From Cryomorphaceae bacterium (lineage in GTDB: Bacteria; Bacteroidota; Bacteroidia; Flavobacteriales_D; Crocinitomicaceae): a stretch of 64,000 bases of DNA. This document shows positions 18,601 to 27,502 of the stretch, in pieces. A program made the translations under genes and the position numbers. Location: the NCBI GenBank assembly GCA_027483605.1, contig JAIXUE010000009.1, positions 62,001 through 126,000 on the forward strand. The letters run 5' to 3'. Under the pieces are notes generated by a model that saw only the letters and a program-made list of their open reading frames with translations, was not told the DNA's origin and did no database searches. Position 1 is the first letter of the stretch, and the number at the start of each line of letters is the position of its first letter.

Positions 18601-19377
18601 ATGTCAGCAATTATTTCTCATTACGAAGAGGGCGTCCTTACCCTCACCTTGAACAGACCAACTGTATTCAATTCTTTCAACCGCGCAATGGCACTGCAAT
18701 TGCAAGCTGAACTAGACCGCTGTGGTGCAGATGACAAGATCAGAGCAGTTATTTTAACGGGAGAAGGCAAAGCCTTTTGCGCCGGGCAAGACCTCTCTGA
18801 AGCAACTGATCCGCAAGGCCCGGCGTTACAACAAATTGTTGCCGAACACTACAACCCTATCATCCTGAAAATACGCGCTCTCGAGAAGCCTGTGATAGCT
18901 GCCGTAAATGGTGTAGCTGCTGGCGCAGGTGCCAACATTGCCCTGGCTTGCGATATCGTTCTGGCCAAAGAAAGCGCTTCTTTTATTCAAGCCTTTTCAA
19001 AAATCGGACTCATTCCAGATTCGGGTGGCACCTTTTTATTGCCACGTTTGGTCGGGCTACAAAAATCCACGGCACTCATGATGACTGGCGAAAAAGTAGG
19101 GGCTAGAGATGCCGAACACATGAATATGATTTACAAAGCCGTTGCCGACGAAGATTTCAATGAGGCAGTAAGCAAACTGGCACGCCAATTGGCACAAATG
19201 CCAACCAAAGGCCTAGGACTCACCAAAAGAGCCCTGAACCAGAGTTTATTTAATTCGTTAGAAAATCAATTGAAAACCGAAGAAATCTTACAAACAGAGG
19301 CTGGGCAAACACACGACTTCAAAGAAGGTGTAACAGCCTTTCTTGAGAAAAGAAACCCTGAATTTAAAGGACACTAA
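18601..19377 (+). CDS. Enoyl-CoA hydratase/isomerase family (PaaG-like)
   Basis: 'VLTLTLNRPTVFNSFNRAM', 'AVILTGEGKAFCAGQDL', 'KPVIAAVNGVAAGAGANIALACDIVLA', 'KIGLIPDSGGTFLLPRLVG'. Confidence 0.9.
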   Translation: MSAIISHYEEGVLTLTLNRPTVFNSFNRAMALQLQAELDRCGADDKIRAVILTGEGKAFCAGQDLSEATDPQGPALQQIVAEHYNPIILKIRALEKPVIAAVNGVAAGAGANIALACDIVLAKESASFIQAFSKIGLIPDSGGTFLLPRLVGLQKSTALMMTGEKVGARDAEHMNMIYKAVADEDFNEAVSKLARQLAQMPTKGLGLTKRALNQSLFNSLENQLKTEEILQTEAGQTHDFKEGVTAFLEKRNPEFKGH

Positions 19378-19378
19378 A

Positions 19379-20542
19379 ATGAAAGAGATCATTGGCGTAA
19401 TTGGGGCGGGCACAATGGGTGCTGGTATTGCCCAAGTAGCGGCCCAAGCCGGGCATAAAGTCGTTTTGAGCGACACCAACCCAGAGCAGCTTTTGCGCGC
19501 TGAGCAACAAATCAAAAAAAGCATCGATAAACTGATTGAAAAAGGAAAATTCACGGCTCAGTTGGGTCAAGAAATTCTTCACAATCTTCAGTTTTCGACC
19601 CAATTAAGCGAACACAGCCAAGCGAGTTTGGTTATTGAGGCCATCGTCGAAAATTTGGGCATCAAGCACCAAGTTTTTACGCAACTTGAGCAAGTGGTTA
19701 ACGCTTCGTGTGTACTGGCAAGTAACACTTCCTCTTTGTCCATCGCCTCGATTGGCGCTTGCCTTCAGGATCCGAGTCGGTTTTTAGGTATTCACTTCTT
19801 TAATCCTGCAACGCTTATGCCCTTAGTTGAGGTCATACCAGGTGTTGCAACACAGCAAGAAGTTACCAATCAAATTGAAAACTTAATTGGAAGTTGGCAC
19901 AAAACCGTTGTGGTATGTAAAGACACGCCTGGTTTTATTGTCAATAGAGTAGCGCGTCCTTTTTATGGCGAAGCCCTCCGCATTTACGAAGAAGGCTTGG
20001 CAGACTTTGCTACCATAGATTGGGCCATGACCACAATTGGCGGCTTCAAAATGGGCCCCTTCACCCTTATGGACTACATCGGCAACGACATCAATTATAC
20101 CGTCACAGAAACCGTATTTGCCGCATTTTACTACGACCCGCGCTTCAAACCCTCTTTTACCCAAAAGCGACACATGGAGGCTGGTTTTTTAGGTAGAAAA
20201 TCGGGCCGAGGATTTTACGACTACAAAGAAGGTAGCACCGCTCCTATTCCTACTGAAGACTACAACTTGGGGCAACAAATTTTTGAGCGCATTTTAGTAC
20301 TCTTGATCAATGAAGCGTCCGATGCTGTTTTCATGCAAGTGGCCAGCCCGGCTGCTGTAGACCTCGCCATGACCAAAGGTGTCAACTACCCAAAAGGCTT
20401 GTTGGCGTGGGCAGACGAACTGGGTGCAGCCTGGGTACTCGAGCGGCTTGAAACGTTGTTTGCCGAATACGGCGAAGACCGCTACAGACCAAATCCTTTG
20501 CTGCGTAGAAAAGCGCGCGAGCAAAGCAAATTTATTTTGTAA
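19379..20542 (+). CDS. 3-hydroxyacyl-CoA dehydrogenase
   Basis: 'IGVIGAGTMGAGIAQVAAQAGHKVVLSDTN', 'ASNTSSLSIASIG', 'GIHFFNPATLMPLVEVIPG', 'DTPGFIVNRVARPFYGEAL'. Confidence 0.93.
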   Translation: MKEIIGVIGAGTMGAGIAQVAAQAGHKVVLSDTNPEQLLRAEQQIKKSIDKLIEKGKFTAQLGQEILHNLQFSTQLSEHSQASLVIEAIVENLGIKHQVFTQLEQVVNASCVLASNTSSLSIASIGACLQDPSRFLGIHFFNPATLMPLVEVIPGVATQQEVTNQIENLIGSWHKTVVVCKDTPGFIVNRVARPFYGEALRIYEEGLADFATIDWAMTTIGGFKMGPFTLMDYIGNDINYTVTETVFAAFYYDPRFKPSFTQKRHMEAGFLGRKSGRGFYDYKEGSTAPIPTEDYNLGQQIFERILVLLINEASDAVFMQVASPAAVDLAMTKGVNYPKGLLAWADELGAAWVLERLETLFAEYGEDRYRPNPLLRRKAREQSKFIL

Positions 20543-20547
20543 CTTTG
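20540..20547 (+). promoter_or_regulatory. TAACTTTG -7 box upstream of metK
   Basis: Exact TAnnTTTG, 20 nt before ATG 20568. Confidence 0.55.
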
Positions 20548-20567
20548 CGACCTAATAATTCAAGTTC

Positions 20568-21824
20568 ATGGCATACCTATTTACATCCGAGTCCGTTTCA
20601 GAAGGGCACCCAGATAAAGTCTCTGATCAAATTTCAGATGCGCTCATCGATAACTTTATGGCTTTTGACCCAAGTTCAAAAGTGGCTTGCGAAACCCTCG
20701 TGACTACCGGTCAGGTGGTATTGGCAGGCGAAGTGAAGTCTACCGTTTACCTCGACGTTCAAAAAATTGCCCGCGAAACCATTCGAAAAATTGGTTACAC
20801 GAAATCAGAATACATGTTTGATGCCAATTCTTGTGGTATCCTATCTGCTATTCACGAGCAGTCTTCGGATATCAATCAAGGTGTAGAGCGCAGCAATCCA
20901 GAAGACCAAGGCGCCGGTGACCAAGGCATGATGTTTGGCTACGCTACCAAAGAAACAGATAACTACATGCCATTGGCCTTAGATTTGGCGCACAAAATAT
21001 TAGAAGAGATGTCTGCTATTCGCAACAACGAAGCAGCACTCATCCCTTATTTGCGTCCAGATGCCAAATCGCAAGTTACCATCGAATATTCCGATGACAA
21101 CGTGCCCCAGCGCATCGACACCATTGTTGTTTCTACCCAACACGACGACTTCGCTCCGGAAGCAGAAATGTTAGCTAAAATCAAAAAAGACATCATTGAA
21201 ATCGTGATTCCACGCGTCAAAGCGAAACTCACCCCTGAATTACAAGCGCTTTTCAATGACGCCATCACTTATCACATTAATCCAACAGGTAAGTTTGTGA
21301 TCGGTGGCCCACATGGCGACACCGGCCTTACCGGACGCAAAATCATCGTAGATACTTACGGTGGTAAAGGTGCTCACGGCGGAGGTGCTTTCTCAGGAAA
21401 AGATCCATCTAAAGTAGACCGCTCTGCAGCCTACGCTACACGTCATATTGCCAAAAACATGGTAGCAGCAGGCTTGTGCGACGAAGTACTTGTTCAGGTT
21501 TCTTACGCTATTGGTGTAGCGGAGCCTTGTGGTTTGTACATCAATACCTACGGCACCTCTAAAGTAGAAATGAGCGACGGCGATATGGCCAACAAAATTG
21601 GCGAAATCTTCGACATGCGTCCTTACTTTATCGAGCAGCGCCTCAAATTGCGCAACCCTATTTACCAAGAAACGGCAGCTTATGGCCACATGGGTCGCAA
21701 GAATGAAGTTGTTACCAAACACTTTACAGCACCTGACGGTTCTAAAGTGAGCAGAGAGGTTGAGCTCTTCACTTGGGAGAAACTAGATTACGTAGACCAA
21801 ATCAAAACGGCTTTCGGCCTTTAA
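20568..21824 (+). CDS. metK: S-adenosylmethionine synthase
   Basis: '[24 protein letters not shown]', '[13 protein letters not shown]', '[21 protein letters not shown]', '[19 protein letters not shown]'. Confidence 0.97.
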   Translation: MAYLFTSESVSEGHPDKVSDQISDALIDNFMAFDPSSKVACETLVTTGQVVLAGEVKSTVYLDVQKIARETIRKIGYTKSEYMFDANSCGILSAIHEQSSDINQGVERSNPEDQGAGDQGMMFGYATKETDNYMPLALDLAHKILEEMSAIRNNEAALIPYLRPDAKSQVTIEYSDDNVPQRIDTIVVSTQHDDFAPEAEMLAKIKKDIIEIVIPRVKAKLTPELQALFNDAITYHINPTGKFVIGGPHGDTGLTGRKIIVDTYGGKGAHGGGAFSGKDPSKVDRSAAYATRHIAKNMVAAGLCDEVLVQVSYAIGVAEPCGLYINTYGTSKVEMSDGDMANKIGEIFDMRPYFIEQRLKLRNPIYQETAAYGHMGRKNEVVTKHFTAPDGSKVSREVELFTWEKLDYVDQIKTAFGL

Positions 21825-21835
21825 TACAAACTTAG

Positions 21836-21860
21836 AAAGCCCGTTCAAGCGGGCTTTTTT
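21836..21860 (+). terminator. Rho-independent terminator after metK
   Basis: AAAGCCCG-TTCAAG-CGGGCTTT 8-bp stem followed by T run. Confidence 0.85.
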
Positions 21861-21874
21861 CATTTATATGCCCT

Positions 21875-22966
21875 ATGTCAACAACATTTAGAACCATCTG
21901 GACCACCCCAGAGAGAGATATTGAGGTTATTGATCAGCGCCAACTACCTCATGAATTTGTTGTCGTGCGCTTGCAAACTTATAAGGATGCAGACCTTGCC
22001 ATCAGAAGCATGACCGTTCGCGGAGCCCCACTCATTGGCGCCACAGCAGCTTATGGAATTTTCTTGGCAGTGCGCGAAATGATCAAAGAAGGACACGACG
22101 GCATGTTCCTAGATGAAGCCTTCAGTACCTTAAGAGCATCTCGCCCAACGGCGGTCAACTTATTTTGGGCGCTAGACCGCATGCGAACTGCGCTAGACGA
22201 AGCTACAGACTTTCTAGAGGCAGCCTGGACAGAAGCCGGAAGAATTGTTGAAGAAGACATTGAAACTTGCCGCATGATTGGCGTACATGGCTTGCCGCTT
22301 ATTGAGGCCATTGCTGCTCAAAAAAATGGTGAACCTGTACAGATCCTGACGCACTGCAATGCTGGAATGCTCGGCTGTATTGAATGGGGCACCATTACCT
22401 CGCCAATTTACCAAGCTGTTCAAAAGGGCATTAAAGTGCACGTATGGGTTGATGAAACCCGCCCCCGAAATCAAGGAGCCAACCTCACGGCCTACGAACT
22501 CACGCGCCATGGCGTCGACCACACCTTAATTGTAGACAACACCGGCGGGCACCTCATGCAGCACGGTATGGTGGACCTCGTGATTGTAGGTACCGACCGC
22601 ACCACCAGAAATGGCGATGTCGCCAATAAAATTGGCACGTATCTAAAAGCGCTCGCTGCAAAAGACAACAACATTCCATTTTATGTAGCCTTGCCATCTA
22701 CCACCCTAGACATGACGATCAAAGATGGGCTCAAGGAAATCCCTATAGAGGAGCGCGATCAAAATGAAGTCAAATACGTCATCGGAAAATCTGCTGCAGG
22801 CAACATAGAACCTGTCCTGATTTGCCCCGAAACCACACCTGCAGCCAACTACGGCTTTGACGTAACACCTGCGCGTTTGGTGAGCGGCCTCATTACAGAA
22901 CGAGGTATTTGCCCTGCTTCTGAAGAAGGGATTCTTTCTTTGTTTCCGGAATATATTTCAAATTGA
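21875..22966 (+). CDS. mtnA: S-methyl-5-thioribose-1-phosphate isomerase
   Basis: 'MTVRGAPLIGATAAYG', 'ILTHCNAGMLG', 'VDETRPRNQGANLTAYEL', 'VIVGTDRTTRNGDVANKIGTY'. Confidence 0.93.
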   Translation: MSTTFRTIWTTPERDIEVIDQRQLPHEFVVVRLQTYKDADLAIRSMTVRGAPLIGATAAYGIFLAVREMIKEGHDGMFLDEAFSTLRASRPTAVNLFWALDRMRTALDEATDFLEAAWTEAGRIVEEDIETCRMIGVHGLPLIEAIAAQKNGEPVQILTHCNAGMLGCIEWGTITSPIYQAVQKGIKVHVWVDETRPRNQGANLTAYELTRHGVDHTLIVDNTGGHLMQHGMVDLVIVGTDRTTRNGDVANKIGTYLKALAAKDNNIPFYVALPSTTLDMTIKDGLKEIPIEERDQNEVKYVIGKSAAGNIEPVLICPETTPAANYGFDVTPARLVSGLITERGICPASEEGILSLFPEYISN

Positions 22967-23025
22967 TGATTTGAATTGATGATTTGAATTGATGATTTGA
23001 ATTGATGATTTGAATTGATGATTTA
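22961..23025. repeat. Tandem repeat, 5 copies of 13-bp AATTGATGATTTG
   Basis: Four perfect copies and a fifth with a last-base change (22961-73, 22974-86, 22987-99, 23000-12, 23013-25); overlaps the mtnA stop codon. Confidence 0.95.
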
Positions 23026-23074
23026 AACTAACTTCTAGTAAATAATTTGCTCATCGACCTTTAAAAACTTGAAT

Positions 23075-24469
23075 ATGAAGCTCCAACTTCTTTTACTCAT
23101 CGCCCTTCTTTCTTTTATTGCTCCTACGCTTCATGCACAAATTCAAGGCACGTGGCACAGTAATTTTCAGGTTGCGGGTAAATCGCTATTGATGGATTTA
23201 CAAATTGAAGGTGTCGGACGAGATGGCTCGATCACCATTTCTATTCCGGACCAGCCCAAACTGAAGCCGCAAACCATGGAAGACTATGCGTTGTTCTCGG
23301 ATAGTTTATGGTTCAGCTGGAAAATGATTGGTCTCACTTACGCTGCAAAACTCCAGGGTGATTCATTGGTGGGGACTATGACTCAATCAGGTCTCACTTG
23401 GAAAGCCGTGTTTTACAAGGAAGTTCAGAACTTGAAAGAAGTAGCGGGTAAAATTCAAGACCCCAAAGCGCCCTTTCCCTATTTAGAAAAAGAAATTGAG
23501 ATTGCCACAGCCAAAAAAATTAAGATTTCCGGGAACCTCATCCTGCCTGAGTACGAGAAAACGAGTACCTTCCCTCTGGTCATTATGGTCTCGGGTTCAG
23601 GTGCCCAAGACCGCGATTGCGAAATTTTAGGCCACCGACCATTTTGGGTTTTGGCCGATCATTTAGGAAGAAATGGCATTGCCTCTTACCGCTACGATGA
23701 CCGCGGCGTTGGAAAGAGCACTGGTAAATTTGAAAGCGCCACACAAGTTGATTTCGCCAATGATTTGGTTTCGATTGTTGGGCACTTCAACAAAGCATAT
23801 CCGCAAGCCAAAATTTATGTATACGGACACTCAGAAGGAGGCATGACCGCCTTGCGCTCAGCAGTTCAAACCAAACTCATTGCTGGAATCATTGAAGCAG
23901 CTTCAGTTGGGACGAGTGGTAAGGAAGTACTACTTGATCAACAATACCTCATTCCTGAAGCAATGGGCTTTTCTAAAGAGGAATGTATTTGGAACCAAAG
24001 GTTATACACTGAAGGCGCCAGAATCGCACTCAATACAACTAAAAATGATTTTTCGAAGGAATACAAAAATTGGCTTGATTCCGCGTGGGATAGCATCCCA
24101 AAGAAGTTGTTAGAGGGAGCTCAGAAAGAAGATATTGTGGTGCAAATGTCCGCATTTTTTAACAACGATTGGGCTAGACAATTTCTCGCTTTTGAGAGCA
24201 AGGTATATCTTTCACAAATAGATCTTGCATTTTTAGTGATCAACGGAAGCAAAGACGTTCAGGTTCCGGCACAAAAAAGCCAAGAAGGATTCAGAAAAAA
24301 CATGAGTAGTGCCTCTCTTTCAAAAAGTACTTTTTACGTTTTAGAAGGCGCCAATCATTTGTTTCAGCAGTGTGAAAGTTGCAATTTGGCAGAATATGCC
24401 GACCTAGCACAAACCCTAGACCCCACTTTGATGGAATGGGTTACATCATGGATTTTGGCACAGCCGTAA
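23075..24469 (+). CDS. Secreted alpha/beta hydrolase
   Basis: Signal peptide 'LQLLLLIALLSFIAPTLHAQ'; 'VIMVSGSGAQDRD', 'YRYDDRGVGKSTG', 'VYGHSEGGMTAL', 'GANHLF'. ATG 23075 preferred over TTG 23069. Confidence 0.88.
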   Translation: MKLQLLLLIALLSFIAPTLHAQIQGTWHSNFQVAGKSLLMDLQIEGVGRDGSITISIPDQPKLKPQTMEDYALFSDSLWFSWKMIGLTYAAKLQGDSLVGTMTQSGLTWKAVFYKEVQNLKEVAGKIQDPKAPFPYLEKEIEIATAKKIKISGNLILPEYEKTSTFPLVIMVSGSGAQDRDCEILGHRPFWVLADHLGRNGIASYRYDDRGVGKSTGKFESATQVDFANDLVSIVGHFNKAYPQAKIYVYGHSEGGMTALRSAVQTKLIAGIIEAASVGTSGKEVLLDQQYLIPEAMGFSKEECIWNQRLYTEGARIALNTTKNDFSKEYKNWLDSAWDSIPKKLLEGAQKEDIVVQMSAFFNNDWARQFLAFESKVYLSQIDLAFLVINGSKDVQVPAQKSQEGFRKNMSSASLSKSTFYVLEGANHLFQQCESCNLAEYADLAQTLDPTLMEWVTSWILAQP

Positions 24470-25388
24470 GCTCATCTATGTAGCCAAAGTTCTTTTCAAT
24501 GATTTGCGGCATGTTTTGCTCGAGATAAACCTTAAAAGCAGCCGCTACACCGCTATGTTTTTTACCCTTAGGCCAAACCATTCGCCACATAGACTCAAGT
24601 GGCAAATCTGGTAAGGTAGAAACAGTGAGTTGACCCAACTGAAGTTCGTTGCGGATACCGATGAGTGGCATGATCGAATAACCCAAGCCAGCAATGAGCG
24701 CTTGCTTGACCGCTTCATTGGATGTAAGTTCAATATGACGACGGACTTGAATGTCGTGGCTGTTCAGGTATTCGTCTAGTGCTTTTCTGGTGGCAGAACC
24801 CGTCTCGCGCTTGACCCAAGTAACCTCTTCAAGCTCTTTGTTCCATGGTCCTTTTTTGGGAAAGGCGATTGGCTCCTTTCCGACCAAAAACAATTGGTTT
24901 TTCATGCAGGGAATCTCTTCTAGGTTGAGGCGATCAGGCAACACAGAAACCAAAGAAAAATCGGTTTCATTGCGCTCTAAGTTGAGCGTCACATTTGCCC
25001 TATTCGATACATCCAAAACCAACTCTACACCGGGGTGCGCTTTCATAAAATCAGCTATTAAGTATGGAATGATGTACTTTCCTGTCGAAACGACACTAAT
25101 GCGCAGGCGTCCACTGAGCTGGCCTTTATATTGAGAGGTTTTATAGTTAATTGCGTAGACCTCTTCTAAAATCTTCTCTGCTGCTGCAGCTACTTCGCGT
25201 CCAAAGTCTGTGACATATAACTTTTTATTGACGATTTCTGTGAGTGGGATGTCAAACTGATCTTGAAAGTTCTTGAGCTGGATAGACACCGCTGGCTGAG
25301 TAAGAAACAAGGCTTCTGCAGCGCGGGTGATGCTCTCCTTTTGAACAATTTTCAAAAAGATGCGGAGTTGATTGAGGGTGTAGTTCAT
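24441..25388 (-). CDS. LysR-family transcriptional regulator
   Basis: 'MNYTLNQLRIFLKIVQKESITRAAEALFLTQPAVSIQLKNFQDQF' HTH; LysR substrate-binding domain; divergent to the SbtA-like locus. Confidence 0.93.
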   Translation of the reverse strand: MNYTLNQLRIFLKIVQKESITRAAEALFLTQPAVSIQLKNFQDQFDIPLTEIVNKKLYVTDFGREVAAAAEKILEEVYAINYKTSQYKGQLSGRLRISVVSTGKYIIPYLIADFMKAHPGVELVLDVSNRANVTLNLERNETDFSLVSVLPDRLNLEEIPCMKNQLFLVGKEPIAFPKKGPWNKELEEVTWVKRETGSATRKALDEYLNSHDIQVRRHIELTSNEAVKQALIAGLGYSIMPLIGIRNELQLGQLTVSTLPDLPLESMWRMVWPKGKKHSGVAAAFKVYLEQNMPQIIEKNFGYIDELTAVPKSMM

Positions 25389-25402
25389 AAATATAGTTTA
25401 TG
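25386..25402. promoter_or_regulatory. Candidate LysR T-N11-A dyad site CATAAA-TATAG-TTTATG
   Basis: Perfect 6-bp inverted repeat with T-N11-A geometry, overlapping the LysR start codon; TTTATGC recurs 32 bp away (25397-25403 and 25429-25435). Confidence 0.5.
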
Positions 25403-25471
25403 CTTAATATATTTTTATTATATATTTATTTATGCAATTAATGTGCCAAATTTGCAAATAATATCAATTCC

Positions 25472-25756
25472 ATGATAAAAAATATTGAATTAATTCAAAG
25501 TAGTTATCATCCAGAGGAAGCTTTAGAGGTATTAGGCAACTTAATTCAACAAAAGATTGCTTACCATTCTCAAAAAACGCTCAGACACCAAGAAATGTTT
25601 GGAAGTCCAGATACCGAAGCTGAGCAAAGGCTTTGCGAATTGCAAACCATCAAAAAAAACCTGATCCAAGAACTCAAAGCACTAGACCCTGCTACCCTGT
25701 TGCACATCAATGGCCATGTTTCCATCTCAGTTGTTACTCAGCAGCAAGCATCTTAA
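25472..25756 (+). CDS. Hypothetical small protein (94 aa)
   Basis: First ORF of the rightward operon after the LysR intergenic region; helical, no signal peptide; overlaps the next ORF start. Confidence 0.65.
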   Translation: MIKNIELIQSSYHPEEALEVLGNLIQQKIAYHSQKTLRHQEMFGSPDTEAEQRLCELQTIKKNLIQELKALDPATLLHINGHVSISVVTQQQAS

Positions 25757-26525
25757 GGAGCGCATTCTCCAGCCTTTGTTTGAACCACACGGCGTTGAAC
25801 TCATTGTTTCTCATGGGTTTGACACCGATAATTATGGTACTTTCTGTGGCTCCATACCAAGAATAGAGGGTCCAAAAACAACGGTCAAAGAAAAATGCCT
25901 CGCAGGAATGTCCTTTGCCAACAGAAGACAGGGGCTCGCAAGCGAAGGCTCTTTTGGACCTCATCCGAGCAGCCCATTTCTAAGTATCAATGAAGAATGG
26001 CTTGTGTATATAGACCTTGACCAAGCACTAGAAGTTTATGGACACAGCATTAGTATGGATGTTTGCCAACAACAAACAAATCACCAACGCAAAGACCTTG
26101 ATCAATTTTTAACGAGTATTCAATTTGGAGCGCAGGGCCTTGTAATGAAAGATGCTGACAATGGCGAACTCATCGCGAAGGACATCACAGAATATGTTCA
26201 ATTAATGGACTTGATCCAAGAACACCCTCATTGGATTTTAGAAACCGACCTCCGGGCGCACTTGAATCCGACCAGGCAAAAAAATATTGAGGCCGCAGGA
26301 AAAAACTTGATTGAACGGATGCGCAGCCTTTGCCCGCAATGCGCAAAACCAGACTTTTCAGTTGCGCAATACAGTGGCCAGCTACCTTGCAGCTGGTGTA
26401 AGAGCCCAACCAATACCTATGAATTCCGTACATACCGCTGCGCGCATTGCCAGCATCAACTACGCGAAAAAAGAATGGACCTATTAATGGAAGATCCTCA
26501 ATATTGCCAACGCTGTAATCCTTAA
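25710..26525 (+). CDS. DUF6671-like protein with C-terminal zinc ribbon
   Basis: 'FDTDNYGTFCGSIPR...CLAGMSFANRRQGLASEGSFGPHPSSPFLSINEEWLVYIDL' and C-terminal CxxC knuckles 'CPQCAKP', 'CSWCKS', 'CAHCQH', 'CQRC'. Confidence 0.8.
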   Translation: MAMFPSQLLLSSKHLKERILQPLFEPHGVELIVSHGFDTDNYGTFCGSIPRIEGPKTTVKEKCLAGMSFANRRQGLASEGSFGPHPSSPFLSINEEWLVYIDLDQALEVYGHSISMDVCQQQTNHQRKDLDQFLTSIQFGAQGLVMKDADNGELIAKDITEYVQLMDLIQEHPHWILETDLRAHLNPTRQKNIEAAGKNLIERMRSLCPQCAKPDFSVAQYSGQLPCSWCKSPTNTYEFRTYRCAHCQHQLREKRMDLLMEDPQYCQRCNP

Positions 26526-26542
26526 AATTTAAATAAGAACGA

Positions 26543-27502
26543 ATGAATCTAGACTTTTTATCACACGACCTCAGTAACCCGACAATCTTATTCTTCTTAT
26601 TAGGAATCATTGCCGTTTTGATTAAAAGTGACCTTGAGATTCCCGAATCCTCATTTAAGTTTATCTCCCTCTACCTTTTGTTCTCGATTGGATTTAGAGG
26701 AGGGCAAGAACTCCAACACAGCCCCTGGACAGCAGAAATTTCGTGGTCATTGGTATTTGGAATGGGCATTGCGGCGTTTATTCCGCTTTACAGTTTTTTC
26801 ATCATTCGCAAACGCGTGGGGGTTTCCAATGCAGCGGCCATAGCAGCCGCATATGGCTCGGTGAGTGCCGTCACATTTGTAGCGGCGCTATCCTTTTTAG
26901 AATTACAGAACTTGGCTTTGAACGGACATATGGTGGCTGTGATGGCATTTATGGAGTTCCCTGCAATCATTGTTGGGGTCTTGCTACTGCGCATATATGA
27001 GGATGACCAAGCAAAATTTTCCTTGCCCGAACTACTCAGACATTCTTTAGCAAATGGCAGCGTACTGATGATCATGGGAAGTTTGGTAATTGGTTTGCTT
27101 TCAGACAGCAAGCAAGCGGCAGATATTGCGCCGTTCACAACAGATATTTTCAAAGGATTTCTCGCGCTGTTCCTGCTAGAAATGGGCATGACTACCGCCC
27201 GACGCATTAAGTCCTTTAAGACGCATGGTTGGGCCATGGCTGCATTTGCACTTTTGATTCCAGCGCTCAACGGTATAGTGGTTGCTTGGCTTTCACAGTA
27301 TGTGACGGCAGATGTCTCGAACCGCTTTGTCTTTGCTGTTTTGGCAGCGAGTGCTTCTTACATTGCTGTACCTGCTGCCATGCGCTTAGCTGCTCCTAAA
27401 GCTGACCCGGGCTTGTATATCCCAATGGCCTTAGGTCTGACCTTTCCTTTTAATATTGCATTAGGGATGCCGTTGTACTATTGGATTATCTCACTAAGCT
27501 AG
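26543..27502 (+). CDS. SbtA-family sodium-dependent bicarbonate transporter
   Basis: Multi-pass membrane protein; 'LFSIGFRGGQEL', 'AAAIAAAYGSVSAVTFVAALSFL', 'MVAVMAFMEFPAIIVGVLLL', 'AVLAASASYIAVPAAMRLAAPKADPGLYIPMALGLTFPFNIALGMPLYY' match the SbtA/DUF897 family. Confidence 0.87.
   Translation: MNLDFLSHDLSNPTILFFLLGIIAVLIKSDLEIPESSFKFISLYLLFSIGFRGGQELQHSPWTAEISWSLVFGMGIAAFIPLYSFFIIRKRVGVSNAAAIAAAYGSVSAVTFVAALSFLELQNLALNGHMVAVMAFMEFPAIIVGVLLLRIYEDDQAKFSLPELLRHSLANGSVLMIMGSLVIGLLSDSKQAADIAPFTTDIFKGFLALFLLEMGMTTARRIKSFKTHGWAMAAFALLIPALNGIVVAWLSQYVTADVSNRFVFAVLAASASYIAVPAAMRLAAPKADPGLYIPMALGLTFPFNIALGMPLYYWIISLS

Noticed and set aside
20543-20567. SAM riboswitch upstream of metK
   Set aside because: Only 25 nt separate the upstream stop from the metK ATG, too short for any known SAM aptamer.
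22961-23025. Possible CRISPR array
   Set aside because: Contiguous 13-bp tandem repeat without spacers; no cas genes nearby.
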